Source: Mortierella sp. BCC40632 (taxonomy: Eukaryota; Mortierellomycota; Mortierellomycetes; Mortierellales; Mortierellaceae). Taken from it: a stretch of 64,000 nucleotides of DNA. The DNA is taken from assembly GCA_011634665.1 (NCBI GenBank), contig WAEK01000028.1:248001-312000 (forward strand), given 5' to 3'. The notes under the pieces were generated by a model, which saw nothing but the letters and a program-made list of their open reading frames with translations, made no database searches and was not told the DNA's origin. This document shows, piece by piece, positions 44,089 through 57,272 of the stretch (within the stretch, counting starts at the first letter, position 1; the number at the start of each line of letters is the position of its first letter). The position numbers were made by a program, and so were the translations under genes.

Positions 44089-46134
44089 ATGACAGCCGAC
44101 ATCGAGCGCCAGACCATGGAGTTGCTGGCAGCAACTGTCGAGGACGAGAAGAAAAGTGTATGAAATGGGGGCATGGGCTAATTGCCAGTTGGTCTATTTT
44201 TTTTTGGTGGCAAATGGACCCATCAGCCAACCTAATTGGCCTCCAGAACATTCTAGACGGTGTACTAATGGCTACAGTTCACTTTCTACATATTGCTGCT
44301 CCATAGATCACCTACCGCTGGTTGAGTAGGAGCATGGGATACTCGGTCAATATCGCCAAACGGTAGGCAAGCCAGCAAACATCTTACAAAGCATGCACGA
44401 CGACTTGTTGACGAACCGAGTAGAATATCAAGAACGCGTCCTGTTACTCATCTCTGTGTCGTCTAACTTTTTTATAGGTTCATGGAAGAGTACATAAAGC
44501 ACTTACACTCGAGTGGCAGTCTAAAGGCCCATGCTACCTACTGTATCTCACGCCAGGATCCAACAACTGGAAACAAGTCCATTCTGCTGATTAGCGGGGG
44601 AGAGCTAGAAGGTATCCAACGGCTTGATAAACGGCGCCTGGAGGTATCACAAGTTGATTGACCACACTCTCCTATTTCCTTGTCCATTTCTAGCAGCAGT
44701 AAGAAACGACCCCACCATTGTCGGATATCACATCTACAGTCTGGAGCCCTCACAACTAAAGGACATTTCCATACTCGCCGTTGCCAACGCGGAGGCTATT
44801 CAACTTCAGCAAGGAAAAGATGTCAACCAATATAGGTTTGTGAGGAACTCGGATGTTGTTGTCACAAAGTCTGGTCATCGCCCTGCTTCATCCGTCTCTT
44901 CCAAATCTTCAACTATCAACAAACCTACCAGTGGCATGCCATCGACTAAACCCGTCGCCACCGCTAATAATACATCAAAAGCATCGAATACCGCATCCAC
45001 ATCTGCACCATCCACTACCCCTGCTGCTGCTCCCACTCCTTCCAAGCCAACACCTGCAAAATCGTCTGTGATGAACTTCTTTGGAAAAGCTGCTTCTACA
45101 ACACCCAAAGCAGCTGCGACCTCTCCTGCCACCAATAATACTAAGGCGTTGTCGACGCCTTTCACTAAAGCTAGCGGCGCCAAGAGCTCTGCACCAGTGC
45201 CTCAGAAGCGTAAAGCAGAATTGATGGTAGTGGATGGCGACGATCTAATCAAGGATGAAGAATCGGACGAAGCGGACTCTGAGGACGAAAGAGATCGAAG
45301 ATTAGCCATGAACTCGAGGCTCGATCAGGATAATGGCGAAATTCACGAGGCAGCTGATTCTTCTGTAAAAGCCCCCAATGGGGATCTATTGAAGAAACGA
45401 CATCGGGTTTCAAGGCTGCTGGCGATCGATGATGACGATGAGATCGAAGAGGCGGACCACTCTACAAAACCAACCAACGGCGCCTTGGACCGTGATGGGG
45501 ACAAAGATGTGCGCAAGTTATCAAAGGAGGATCGGGCGATTGTTGAGGCACAGAAGAATGCTCAACAGTTAGCTCTTGAGAATATGATGTTGATGGACCA
45601 TACTAGCCATGAGCAGCCTCCTCAGGATGAGGATAGTCCTATGATTGATGTTGAGGCTCTTGATGAAACTACCCCTGGAATCACCAACACAACTGCAGGC
45701 AGTGCTTCGTCAACTACAGATGAAGTCAGGAGAAACGAGCAAGGCCAAATGGTTAGACGGCGCCGTGGTACCCGTACAGTGACAAAGCGCCGAACCACAA
45801 GAAACGACCGCGGATACCTTGGTATGTTTTTTTTTTTTTTTTCTATGATTTGGGGCTATCTTTGGAAGCAAGAAAAAAAGAAAAAGAAAAAAAAAAGCAA
45901 AAACTCATTTTTCCTTTCTTTTTCTTTTTCCTATCGATGCTAGTCACCGAGGATGTCGTTGAGATGGAACCATTTTCAGAGGACGAGATTGTGCCAGAGA
46001 AGCCTGTTGCTCCACCTGCTCCTACCCCCACCCCTCGTGCTGCTCCTTCGGAGAACACGGACAAGAAACCAGCACCCAAGAAAAAGAGTACAGGTGGAAA
46101 CCAGAGTCTTCTCAGCTTTTTCAGTAAACAGTAA
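44089..46134 (+). CDS. POLD3: DNA polymerase delta subunit 3 (POLD3/Cdc27/Pol32)
   Basis: An accessory subunit linking polymerase delta (through its second subunit) to PCNA. Five exons close in frame to 525 residues: 44089-44157, 44307-44362, 44478-44611, 44694-45821 and 45944-46134. The N-terminal winged-helix part (residues 1-145) has ITYRWLSRSMGYSVN, AKRFMEEYIKHL and VGYHIYSLEPSQLKD. The rest is disordered: Ser/Thr/Pro-rich, then acidic. SVMNFFGKAAS in the middle matches the conserved NFFGKAA motif of animal POLD3. The C-terminus NQSLLSFFSK is a PCNA-interacting motif with Asn at the first position instead of Gln. The length is close to human (466). The last intron carries A/T runs. It is a functional partner of RFC1, which loads the same clamp, but the two are 35 kb apart. 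Confidence 0.93.
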
Positions 46135-46182
46135 AGCAAAGCAGGAGGCATATCAGTACTCCCTCACCTTATCTATTTCTTT

Positions 46183-46241
46183 TTCTTTTCTTTTCTTTTC
46201 TTTTCTTTTCTTTTCTTTTCTTTTCTTTTCTTTTCTTTTCT
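46183..46241 (+). repeat. (CTTTT)n microsatellite downstream of POLD3
   Basis: About eleven pentanucleotide units start some 50 bases after the POLD3 stop, using the same unit as in the RFC1 intron. Confidence 0.9.
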
Positions 46242-46946
46242 TTTTTTTCTCGGTCTACCCAAACGTTCGTTCATTTGTATTACTCGTTTGATGCTGTGGA
46301 TGGGGGAGGAGGGAGAGGCAGAGACTAGAGCCTCATGAGTGTTCGAGTAGCTAAAGAATGGAGTGAGGACAAAAAATGCACCATTCATGATCTCCATTCA
46401 CTCTTTTGAAGTGAAGGAGAAGACTGAACCCACAACAAAAAAAAAAAAAAAAAAAAAATGGTTGACAGGGGCAAAGGTCAATAGAGAAAAGTAGGAGGGA
46501 TAAATTTGTTGAGAATCATTCAAGAGTTTTACGAGGTGAAGTTGCTTGGGACGTCTATGTTAATTTTGTTGTAGCGCAGACTTTAGACCATTGGAACAAA
46601 TCACTTTCTTCCTCTTGACTTGATCTCCAACTAGAGCAAAAGGAATCGTCGTAAACGAGTTGTATAGTTGCCCTCTCTCCCCTTCCTTCTCTCGCACAGA
46701 TAACTAGATTACTTCATTCTGTTTTCTCTTTATGGAGCAAAGCGATAGTCTCGGGAGAAAGTTTCCATGCAAAGTGATGAAAGCCTAGAGCTAAGGGGTC
46801 GATGGAACCTGGAGGACTTTTACTGTGTGTTGGTACTAGGAGCCGAATCAGTGCGTCAGTAGGAGCTTTGAAAGTTTCTTTTCCCTTCACTACCCCTCTC
46901 CCCCAAGCACCTAAAATCCTCTGTCAGTCAATCCAAACTATTAAGT

Positions 46947-46949
<3 letters not shown>

Positions 46950-46985
<36 letters not shown>
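46950..46985. repeat. Poly(T) run, 36 bases
   Basis: An uninterrupted T run in intergenic DNA. Confidence 0.9.
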
Positions 46986-46987
<2 letters not shown>

Positions 46988-47375
46988 CTGTTATGTTCCT
47001 CGTCTTTCTTTCGCTTTATATCCCCATTTTCTTTCGAACAACGCATCGTTATCCTCCAGACTTGAATTTCTTATCGTTGTGAACACGTTCCTTTCTTTCG
47101 GACAATTATCAGCACCTTAATCTCTGTTTGTCCAATCGGTTCTTGTTGACTTTTCTCCCTCCCATAGTCTCCATTGAAAAAAACGGACACCTTCCGTCAC
47201 TATTTACTCGTCTACTCTATACTCTGCCAGAAACAAGAACGAAATGAAAAGAAGAAAAGTGATCCAAAAAAAAAGGAGAGAAGCACGTTTTCGGGAACCT
47301 TCTTCTAATCGGGTAACGCGCCCCCTCCGTCTTGAGTGAAGCGTTTTCTTCGCGAGGAAGAAAAGCAAAAAAGAA

Positions 47376-47447
47376 TGATCTATGCAGGGGTCGAACCTGC
47401 AATCTCCTGATTCGTAGTCAGACGCCTTTCCATTGGGCCAATAGACC
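47376..47447 (-). tRNA. tRNA-Arg (anticodon ACG)
   Basis: A complete 72-nt cloverleaf folds on the minus strand. The acceptor stem pairs GGTCTAT with ATAGATC (one G-U), followed by discriminator A. The D arm contains an A-box-like GGCCCAATGG. The anticodon stem TCTGA/TCAGG encloses the loop CTACGAA, giving ACG. The T arm GCAGG-TTCGACC-CCTGC contains the B box GGTTCGACC. No intron is present and CCA is not encoded. After the discriminator the minus strand reads TTCTTTTTT, a good RNA polymerase III terminator. The ACG anticodon would be modified to ICG to read CGU, CGC and CGA. Confidence 0.95.
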
Positions 47448-48322
47448 AGTTGAGAAGCCATGTTATTGGCTACTCGAGCTGTTGAAAATTTAGATTCTTG
47501 GTACTATATAAATTGGAATATATTCTCCGCCATTCATACTTTATGTGTTTTTTTTTAAAAAAACCCTGATCTCCCCCCAATTTCCCGCCCAATTTCCCGC
47601 CCTTCTACATTGAAAAACGATACAAAGGGTGGGAAGGATCATTGGTCTCGTAGATAGTTGTAGATATCACAACAGTTTTTAGGGAAGACTGGCCAATTGG
47701 AGTATTAAATAGCTTTTCAAGGCCGCCAAAAAAAAAAAAAAAAGACTCACGTGGGTGATGGTCGTGTGGATGAGAAGTTGGAGAGAGGTAGTAGCAATGA
47801 ACCTGGGCTCATAGACGACGAATGAGCGCAATGGGACCACATAGGGCGCTGGCAGTGCGACTACTTATGCGCACGTGGGAATGGCTGTTGAGTGTCTGGA
47901 GGCTGCCTAGATAGTTTTTATTTGCAGGTGCAATCTCTTAAAAAAAAATTAAAAAGCAGTCATCGATGAACTAGCATTTTTATTTGTTAAAAAAAAAAGA
48001 CTTTGGCACAATCCAGTTCAGGAGTAAAGAGAGGAAAAGAGAGATTTAATATGGGTATTAAATTCTGGCTTGTTCCAAGTTGATGCAAGAGGGATGTTTA
48101 GTGATAGATGTGATATGCTCTGCTTGGAAAAATAGACGTAGTGTGAATGAAGAGAGACACCATTAAAGAAAGAGTACTGAGGGTCTAATAGGAAGGGCAA
48201 AAAAAAAAAAAAAAAAAAAAAAGATCTTTTGAATTGTCATTGTCCCTGAAGAACCACGAAATATTAGTTTATTGAGAGAAAGAAAAAAAAAAAAAAGTGA
48301 AAAAGAGTAAAGAAAAGGTATC
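47448..48322. other. Intergenic, tRNA upstream to ENTH gene 3' end
   Basis: 875 bp, AT-rich, with a short direct repeat of CAATTTCCCGCC (47577-47601), A runs near 47728, 47989 and 48200-48222, and the 3' UTR of the ENTH gene. No gene is seen. Confidence 0.6.
47505..47512 (-). promoter_or_regulatory. Possible upstream TATA element of the tRNA gene
   Basis: On the minus strand TTTATATA lies about 58-65 bases upstream of the tRNA 5' end. Several fungal tRNA genes use an upstream TATA element in addition to the internal boxes, though usually nearer (about 30). Chance is possible in this AT-rich stretch. Confidence 0.3.
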
Positions 48323-50592
48323 TCACATAAGGAGATCATCAAAGTTGTTCTTGTTGGTATTGGTATTCTTGTTTGCCGGCTGGACATTCGTTGCCATACT
48401 ACCAAAGTTGCCAAATCCTGTTGAGGCCTGGTTCGCAGGCTTGCTGGTATTGGCCCAGGCGCCAGAGTTCCATGAATTGGCCGCCAGGGTATTCATGGAA
48501 GGCGCTGCCTCCTTTGGCTTGGCCTTGCCGAGTCCATCCAGGGAAATCAATCCAGAAGCGTTAGCCCAGATATCGCTGGGGCTGGATGTTGCTGGAGAGT
48601 TGTTGCTTTTTTTTTTTTTTTTTTTAAAAAAAAAATTCACGGAGTCAAGGAAAATCATACTCGCTTAGAGTCATGTCTTTACAAAACGCAACAAGATCGT
48701 GATTCAAAACAGTTGTTCAGTCACTCAAAGCACTATTTTTTCTTACCTGGATTACTGGGAAACTCGAGACTGGCTTGTTGGCATTGGTGGTCTGAGGAGA
48801 AATAGGGGTAACTGGAGGAAGAGCACTGCTCAGACTGTTCATGGTATTGTTGCTCTTCAAGGGGCTGCTGCCGAGGAGGTCAAACGCAGCTCCACCTCCA
48901 TTCGCAGGCTTGGTGCTGGCAAAGTTGAATCCGGTGTTCGTGTTGTTTGAAGCGTTGCTAGTCAAGACGGGAGGGAGAGCAGAGGTAGAGGAGGGGAACC
49001 CAAGCGTTGAAGAGGCCTGTGCCACAGGAGGGGCACTCTGGAAATCGTCAAAATCATCTGTGGCTGACTGGAGATCGCCCCAGCCATCGTCCGCTGGCTT
49101 GGAAGTCGAGCCTCCAAAGACATTCTGCTTCGCGGGAGTCGAGGTCACAGGCTCGTCAAAGTCAAACAAGTTGACCTCCTTAACGGGTTCAGCCTTAGCA
49201 GGGGCCTTTGTTGTCTCCGGTCTCTTGTTGGTTCGGCGAGCGGGTGGGGAGTTGGACACATCGCGGTCATCATCCTCATATCGGTTAGAACGTCCACTGC
49301 TTCCGCGATCATCATATCTTCCGCTGTTGCCTCTGTATGAAGATCCAGATCCAGATCCAGATCCAGATCCACCATAGCCGCCATGGCCTCCTATAATTCA
49401 TAGACAAAAGTACCAAAGAGAGAGGGGAGGGGAGGCATGGTTGGCAAATGATGGTGGCACAATGGTAGAGTCCATTCGTTCAGGTACCGACCATCTCATA
49501 AAAAGAAAAATAAATAAAATCACTGTCAAGCCGGCTCACTTTACCTGAGCCGCTATCAAAATAACTGTCGCTTCCGAATCCTCCATATCTAGAGCCAGTT
49601 CCTGAGAACCCTCCGCTACCTCCGCCACCTTCAGTGCCAACGTATTTGGTTCGGTTTGTCTTGGCTTTTTTACGTTCTTCCTTGATGCGGTCAACGCTGC
49701 TTAGCATCTCGGAAAATTCCTTTGCGCGGTTCCGAACTAATATAGTTGATGAGACATAATGATACAGTGATGAGTGAATGATAGCAATCCATCTAGTACG
49801 TGGACTCGGCTCAACCTTGAGGTGCAGATCAACTCTTGCACTTTCACCAATGATCGTGAGTAAGAGCACATACCATTGATGCCCTCATCCTTGCCGTTCT
49901 CATCAATGAACTGAAAGTTGCGGAAGTATTTGATGGTCGAGATGTGGCTACGAGCCTCATCTACTACTCGTTCTGAACCATTCGTCACTAGGTACTCGAG
50001 CAAAACAAGAGCCTATCACGTAGAGTTCAGTCAGTGGAGAAGTCAATTGTTCAAGTATCTCTCACAGAGAGGAAGTGAGGAGACAATGTCGATTGGATGG
50101 GTGGGCCTAACCTTGTAGATTTGACGCCACTGTCTTGGCTCCGTATCCGCAAAGCGTTTAAAGATGGCAGGCATAATTTCGTTGAAGTATTGACTATAGT
50201 AGTGCATGGTACAAGGAATCTCTGTGGGGTCAGATGCAACGCGCTATTTTCTTTCTGATGACGAGAAGAACATCATGGGTAAATGACATAATGATAACCT
50301 ACAAGTTATGTGTTGCCTGAGCCAGCTCCTGCTTGAGTGATCCGGATGCACCCCAGGGCTCGTTGCTGGTTGCTTCTCTGACCTTTTGTTCCATCTCGGT
50401 GAGGTTCATCACCTTGGCAGTCCTGAGGAGATGATAGCAAGAGAGTTGGATGATGAGGATAGAGTCCGGTATGATGCGGGTGGCAAAGACTGCGATGATG
50501 ACAGGTAGCCGGCGCCTCACTTACACCTTCTCGATGGCATTGCGGATATCCCACATAGAGTAGCCGGAAACGTTCTCGATAAAGTTATCCAT
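48323..50592 (-). CDS. ENTH-domain clathrin adaptor, epsinR/Ent3-like
   Basis: An adaptor binding phosphoinositides and clathrin at the trans-Golgi or endosome. Exons: 50525-50592, 50303-50422, 50112-50193, 49874-50012, 49545-49736, 48747-49390 and about 48323-48605, giving near 508 residues. The ENTH domain (residues 1-150) contains TEMEQKVREATSNEPWGASG, FNEIMPAIFKRF, RQWRQIYKALVLLEYLVTNG, SERVVDEARSHI and ENGKDEGINVRNRAKE. ERKKAKTNRTKYVG after it matches epsinR/CLINT1. The tail is Gly/Ser-rich, then has VNLFDFDEP (a clathrin-box-like acidic LFDFD) and Asp-Phe/Asp-Trp motifs (DGWGDLQ, DDFDDFQ), and ends FDDLLM. No ubiquitin-interacting motif is seen, which favours epsinR/Ent3 over classical epsin. 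The last intron leaves a one-base phase conflict with the final coding frame. Confidence 0.91.
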
Positions 50593-52218
50593 GTCGACAG
50601 ATGCACGGTGATGGTAGGGAGGGAGTTCAAGATTCACCAGGAGGAAGGAGGGACAAGGTAAAGTTCCTAAAACGCAGTCGCCGCCGCCGTCGCAGCAGCC
50701 TATTGCGTCACGGCACGTGCAGTGCACCAGCATCTGGTGTTCGCTTCTCCACGGTTTTCTTTCAGGTACTCTTCTCTCCTCAAATCTTCCAATTGAAGAG
50801 ATATTCGTTCTTAAAATGAAAGGCAGAGACTACCCATGACCCCATTTGTGCCGTAGTCTGTGGTCTCGTAGGGGCCGTAGAAGGCTCCTCGGATCAGGTT
50901 GAGATGTTTGCAGAGTTGCAATAAATTGAAGTGTCTGCTCTATTTATTCTCGCTACAGGAAGATTGAGTCTGCCACTCCATGCCGACAGCAACGAAATTG
51001 ATGTACTTGCTGTGCATCAAATTATACAAGGTGCGTGCGCCTGGAAATTTGGTGTATATTCTGTGGAGCGTCCAATAGTCTGGTAGGGTATTGCGACCCG
51101 TACCTTGTTGGTATTTCTTAGACATCCTGTGCAAGCTCTCCACAGAGGTGTTGGTACTTTTTTATTGGTAGTTCATTGTTGATCATGAAGAGCGCCATTT
51201 TTTTTGCTTTCCACGAACACAGATCCTCTTGAGATCTTTCTTATCAGCTAAAAAATAGGTTCTCTAGGATAGGTATTTTCTTTTAAGGTCGAGCAGCGGT
51301 CGTCGGCTTGATGATGCGATGGTGACAGATGGAAGGTACGATGTGATATATGGCAAAATGTCAATGCGTGCTTTTTCCTGAAAACCCAGCATACTGGGCA
51401 AAGGAAGGGGGATTGGTTGTAGGAGACGCGCCTGCTCCACATAAGACAAAAGCAGAATTTAGGACAGGGAGTCAAACTCTCGCGATCTAAGAAGGTATAC
51501 AAGAAGGGCTCACCAGAGAGTTCGTGTAGGGCTTGACCTTTACATCTCTAGAGAAGAGGAGGAAAGAACCTGGCAGAGGAATCAGGTTAGCGTGAGTCAT
51601 TCATCAACAGCTTCCAAACATCGCAGCATACTCATGTTTACTTGGTGCCTCGATGTTGCTCTTTCTTCTCTCGAGTTTTATCGGAGTGATGCATGGCGTG
51701 GTTTGAGCGAAGAGGGCATGAGGATAAAGAGATCTCTGCCCGACCAGCTTTTCACCTCACCTCTGCCTTGCTGTTCCTTTCACTTAATGTTGTGAGTTTG
51801 GATATCTTTGGCTTAAAAGTCAGCTCTAAAAGACTAGATGTCTATTTGAGCGCCACTAAAAGAAATCGATATTGTTTACCATCCAACTCCAAAGCATACG
51901 AATGTTTGACAGAGAGGGAAATAGGAGTCAGCTCCTCTACCAATTAGTTTCCAAAGCACTACGTTCTCAACCTACATTCAAGCAGGGAATATGTCAAAAG
52001 TGAGTGCCTCAAGAGTTTTGACAAGTGGGACGCAAAGGAAGGAGCGAGAGAGTTGGAGTCAAAGTAGCAGACTCTATCAGTAGCAAGAGCGACCTAATAT
52101 TTCGGTGACAGAATGGGAAAAAAAAAATTTAAATTAAACGCCCTAGACTTTCTAGCCATCTCTTGTGTTGATTGTTCATCACCCTTCTTTCTACCACCAA
52201 CTGATCACCCCCGTTACC
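50593..52218. other. Intergenic, ENTH gene upstream to SR gene upstream
   Basis: 1.63 kb between divergent genes, holding both promoters. The left half includes a decayed coding relic (listed separately). The right part (51500-52218) has no coding signal. A pyrimidine-rich block runs into the SR start codon. Confidence 0.5.
50830..51480 (-). pseudogene. Decayed coding relic, unidentified
   Basis: Minus-strand fragments with real protein-like composition follow one another in different frames. In 5' to 3' order they are: MLGFQEKARIDILPYITSYL then SSRRPLLDLKRKYLS (about 51380-51265), DLKRICVRGK, MALFMINNELPIKKYQ, SLHRMSKKYQQGTGRNTLPD with YWTLHRIYTKFPGARTLYNL (about 51130-50990), and LCKHLNLIRGAFYGPYETTD then YGTNGVMGSL (about 50915-50835). 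The frame changes several times over 650 bp with no splice signals that would join them. It looks like the 3' part of a dead gene or mobile element. I do not recognise the family. The remaining alternative is a poorly resolved multi-exon gene. Confidence 0.45.
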
Positions 52219-54288
52219 ATGAGCCGCACTACCCTTTTTGTCAGTGGATTCAGCCATCGTGCTCGTGCTAGAAATCTCGCCTACGAGTTCGAGAGGTAGG
52301 CTCCTCATGTCGACTGGCCAAGCCTCCAGTGGACAGGCAGCCCGAGTGGCAAGGGCTGATTAGAGTCAAAGTTTATGTTTAGCAACACGCACTACGGTGA
52401 CCCTTTGCATTGTCTCTGACACCACTTACTTCTCTTTTTGGTAGATATGGACCCCTTGTTCGATGTGACATCCCTGCACTCCGCAATGACTCTGCCAAGC
52501 CGTAAGTCTATTTCTTTTCTCTTTCTTTTCCTTTCTTTTTTTCTTCTCCTTCTCTCTTTCATCCTTTGTTTTGCATGACAACAATCGTCCATGCTACTGC
52601 ACCTTACCCTCCTTCAGCGTTTCTTTGGTCGCCCTTCCGGATCCCAGTCAACTCCAAATGGACTCGACCAGCCAGCTTTGACCAACCACACTCGTTATCG
52701 CAGGAAGTGTTTCCAGTTAAACAACCCCTCTCAGTCTCTCTCAGCCTCACATTAATGGAATTGTGGGCGCGGCGGATAGCACTCTATCCTCAGTCCTATT
52801 CGTATTCAATACGGGGCCACCACCAGGAGCTGATTTTACCATGGATCGACTTGTCACTCCATTCCAGTATCGTAGTTTTCAGTACCATTGCATCATCCCT
52901 ATACGATTCACTACATCCTAAAACGACTCTTCGACAGAGCGGGAAGGTCTGCATATCCAGCCATGATATGCCCTTGTCCTCAGGTTCATGTAGTGAACCG
53001 CGACACCCACACCATCCTATTGGCACTGATTTGATCTATGAACATATTACTCTTTTGTTGCTACATTGAGCAGTATCGGATTCGCCATTCCTCACAACAA
53101 CGACCCATAAGGTTCAATGGACGAGTCGAAACGAGATCGAACGATACGAATGCTTCTCGGAGAAAGGACCGGGGAAGGCCTCTTCCATGCAACCTATCTA
53201 CCTTTTCCCGATGATGGTCGCCACCACTGGCCCAGGGGTTCTCATATGAAAAGGAGGTCTCTTCCTTTGTGGTCCTCCCACGGCTCCTTCTACCAGCGAT
53301 CCTACACCCACGACGATTTCCGAGATCAGCGCTTACTGAATCCGATTCTTCTCTTTCTGTCTCCTTCTGCCTGTCTTGCCTGTCTTGCCTATCCGGATGA
53401 TTCTCTACTGCGACCGCGACTTGTTCGCGAAACCAATGCGCTTGCCTTGCTATTGACCCTGGGTTGATTGACAACCTTTGTTGTCTGCTTCTTCATGCAT
53501 TGACGCAAATCTGCCTTGCTTGAAACGAACTCTTTCAACCTGGCGTTTGCGTGGGATCATGATGTCGGTGGTGGATCCTACTCCACTGCGATGTCTTGCC
53601 TTTCTTCTACTTCTTCTTTTACTGTTCTAGATACGCCTTTGTCGAGTTTGAGGATGAAAGGGATGCCAGAGATGCTTACCGCGACATGAGGGATTTCCGC
53701 TTTGAGGGCTATGTTCTGGATATTCAGGTAATTGAAGTGACTATGCGCGCACATAATTGGCCTTTTTTTTTTTTTTTTTTTGTCTATTACACTCAGCGAC
53801 ATTACGCGTATTAAGCTTGACTCGCTTCTCTACTACAGTTTGCTCGCAATGCTCCTAGTGCATCTTGGAGATATGAGCGCGGAGGTGGACGAGGTCGCTC
53901 CCGTTCCCCTAGTCGTCGTGATCGTAGCCCTCGTCGTCGTTCTCCCCGTCGTCGTTCTCCTCGTCGTCGTTCGCCTAGTCCACCTCCACGCCGTCGCTCT
54001 TTGAGCCCACGTGGTCGTAGCCCCAGCCCCCGTCGTCGATCGCCTAGTCCTGCAGATCGTCGTCGCTCCTCTGCTTCTCGCTCGCCTGTCCGTGGTCGTA
54101 GCACGGAGCGAAAGGTGGACCGTGATGGTGATCAAGCCATGTCGCCTCGAGGCTCGCGCTCGCGCACGCCCGAGCGTCGTCCTTCTGGAGATGCTGGTAA
54201 CCACAACGACCGGGATGGAGAACGTTCTCACTCGGGTTCTCCTCGTCCTCGGTCCATCTCGCCTAGACCTCGCTCAGTGACTCCCTAA
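52219..54288 (+). CDS. SR-type splicing factor (RRM plus RS domain)
   Basis: A nuclear RNA-binding protein of the serine/arginine-rich family, promoting splice-site choice. Four exons close in frame to 226 residues: 52219-52295, 52445-52501, 53631-53727 and 53839-54288. The single RRM (residues 1-77) has RNP2 as LFVSGF and RNP1 as YAFVEFED, with EDERDARDAYRDMRDFRFEG following. The RS domain (from about residue 95) is built of Arg-Arg-Ser-Pro and Arg-Ser units, ending in SISPRPRSVTP. The short RNP2-to-RNP1 loop and single RRM resemble SRSF2/SRSF3/fission yeast Srp1-like proteins; the exact orthologue is not determined. Intron 2 is 1129 nt, about ten times the usual size here. Confidence 0.93.
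52502..53630 (+). other. Exceptionally long intron 2 of the SR gene
   Basis: GTAAGT donor at 52502, TTCTAG acceptor ending at 53630. The interior is moderate in GC, not a simple repeat, and contains several pyrimidine tracts and AG/GT sites that could define a cassette exon. No coding frame of recognisable identity is present on either strand. Confidence 0.7.
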
Positions 54289-54923
54289 GGGGAGGGGAGG
54301 AGTGAAGTTTTATGTGAGGGCAAACCAAGGGTGAGGATGAGTGAACCGAGGCGGAGTAACAGGGGATAATATTTTTTACGTGTGTGAATGTGTAAAAACA
54401 AAAGAAAAACGAGTGACATTGGATGTGGATGGAACAATATGGACGGAAAGGACGGATTTGACACCGCAGGACATACTCGTCACTTTCCCACATGCATAAA
54501 AAAAGAAAAAGAAAAAAAGAAAGACCACCATATGCACATCATTGGAACTGAAGGAAAAAAGAATACAAAAGAACAAACAAACAAACAAACAAACAAGAAA
54601 AACAAGAAAAAAAAAGAAGGGCAGGAGGGAGCTCTAGAGTAGGCATTCGGAGAAGAATCCAGGTCGACACTTTTTTTTTCTTTTTTTTTTTTCTCGCTTC
54701 AAGCATTTTCGTGCAAATGCTTCCGTGGTCAGGACGGCTGACTAGTTACCGCTGTTGTTTTTAGACGGTCAGTGCAATAAATGCATTGGATTATTGGAAT
54801 GTATTCTACATATGCAGTGTCAGATAGACTAGGTGCTAAATGGAGGGAGAAGAGAGAATAAGGGTGAAAGAAAGTAGATTGGCGACGATACATCTGCTGG
54901 TCAATGGAAAAGGAAAATCATCC
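54289..54923. other. Convergent 3' region, SR gene and CBS
   Basis: 635 bp holding both 3' UTRs. It contains an (AAAC)n tract (54572-54598), A-rich blocks near 54499-54520 and 54600-54618, a T-rich block near 54671-54692 and an AATAAA at about 54776 on the plus strand that could serve the SR transcript. No gene is seen. Confidence 0.6.

Positions 54924-57272
<2,349 letters not shown>

Larger units (their letters stand above)
46135..47375. other. Intergenic, POLD3 3' end to tRNA gene
   Basis: 1.24 kb containing the POLD3 3' UTR, a (TTTTC)n tract, an A run near 46438-46458, a 36-T run (46950-46985) and a short A run near 47265. Open frames are short and low-complexity. No gene is recognised. 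Confidence 0.6.
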
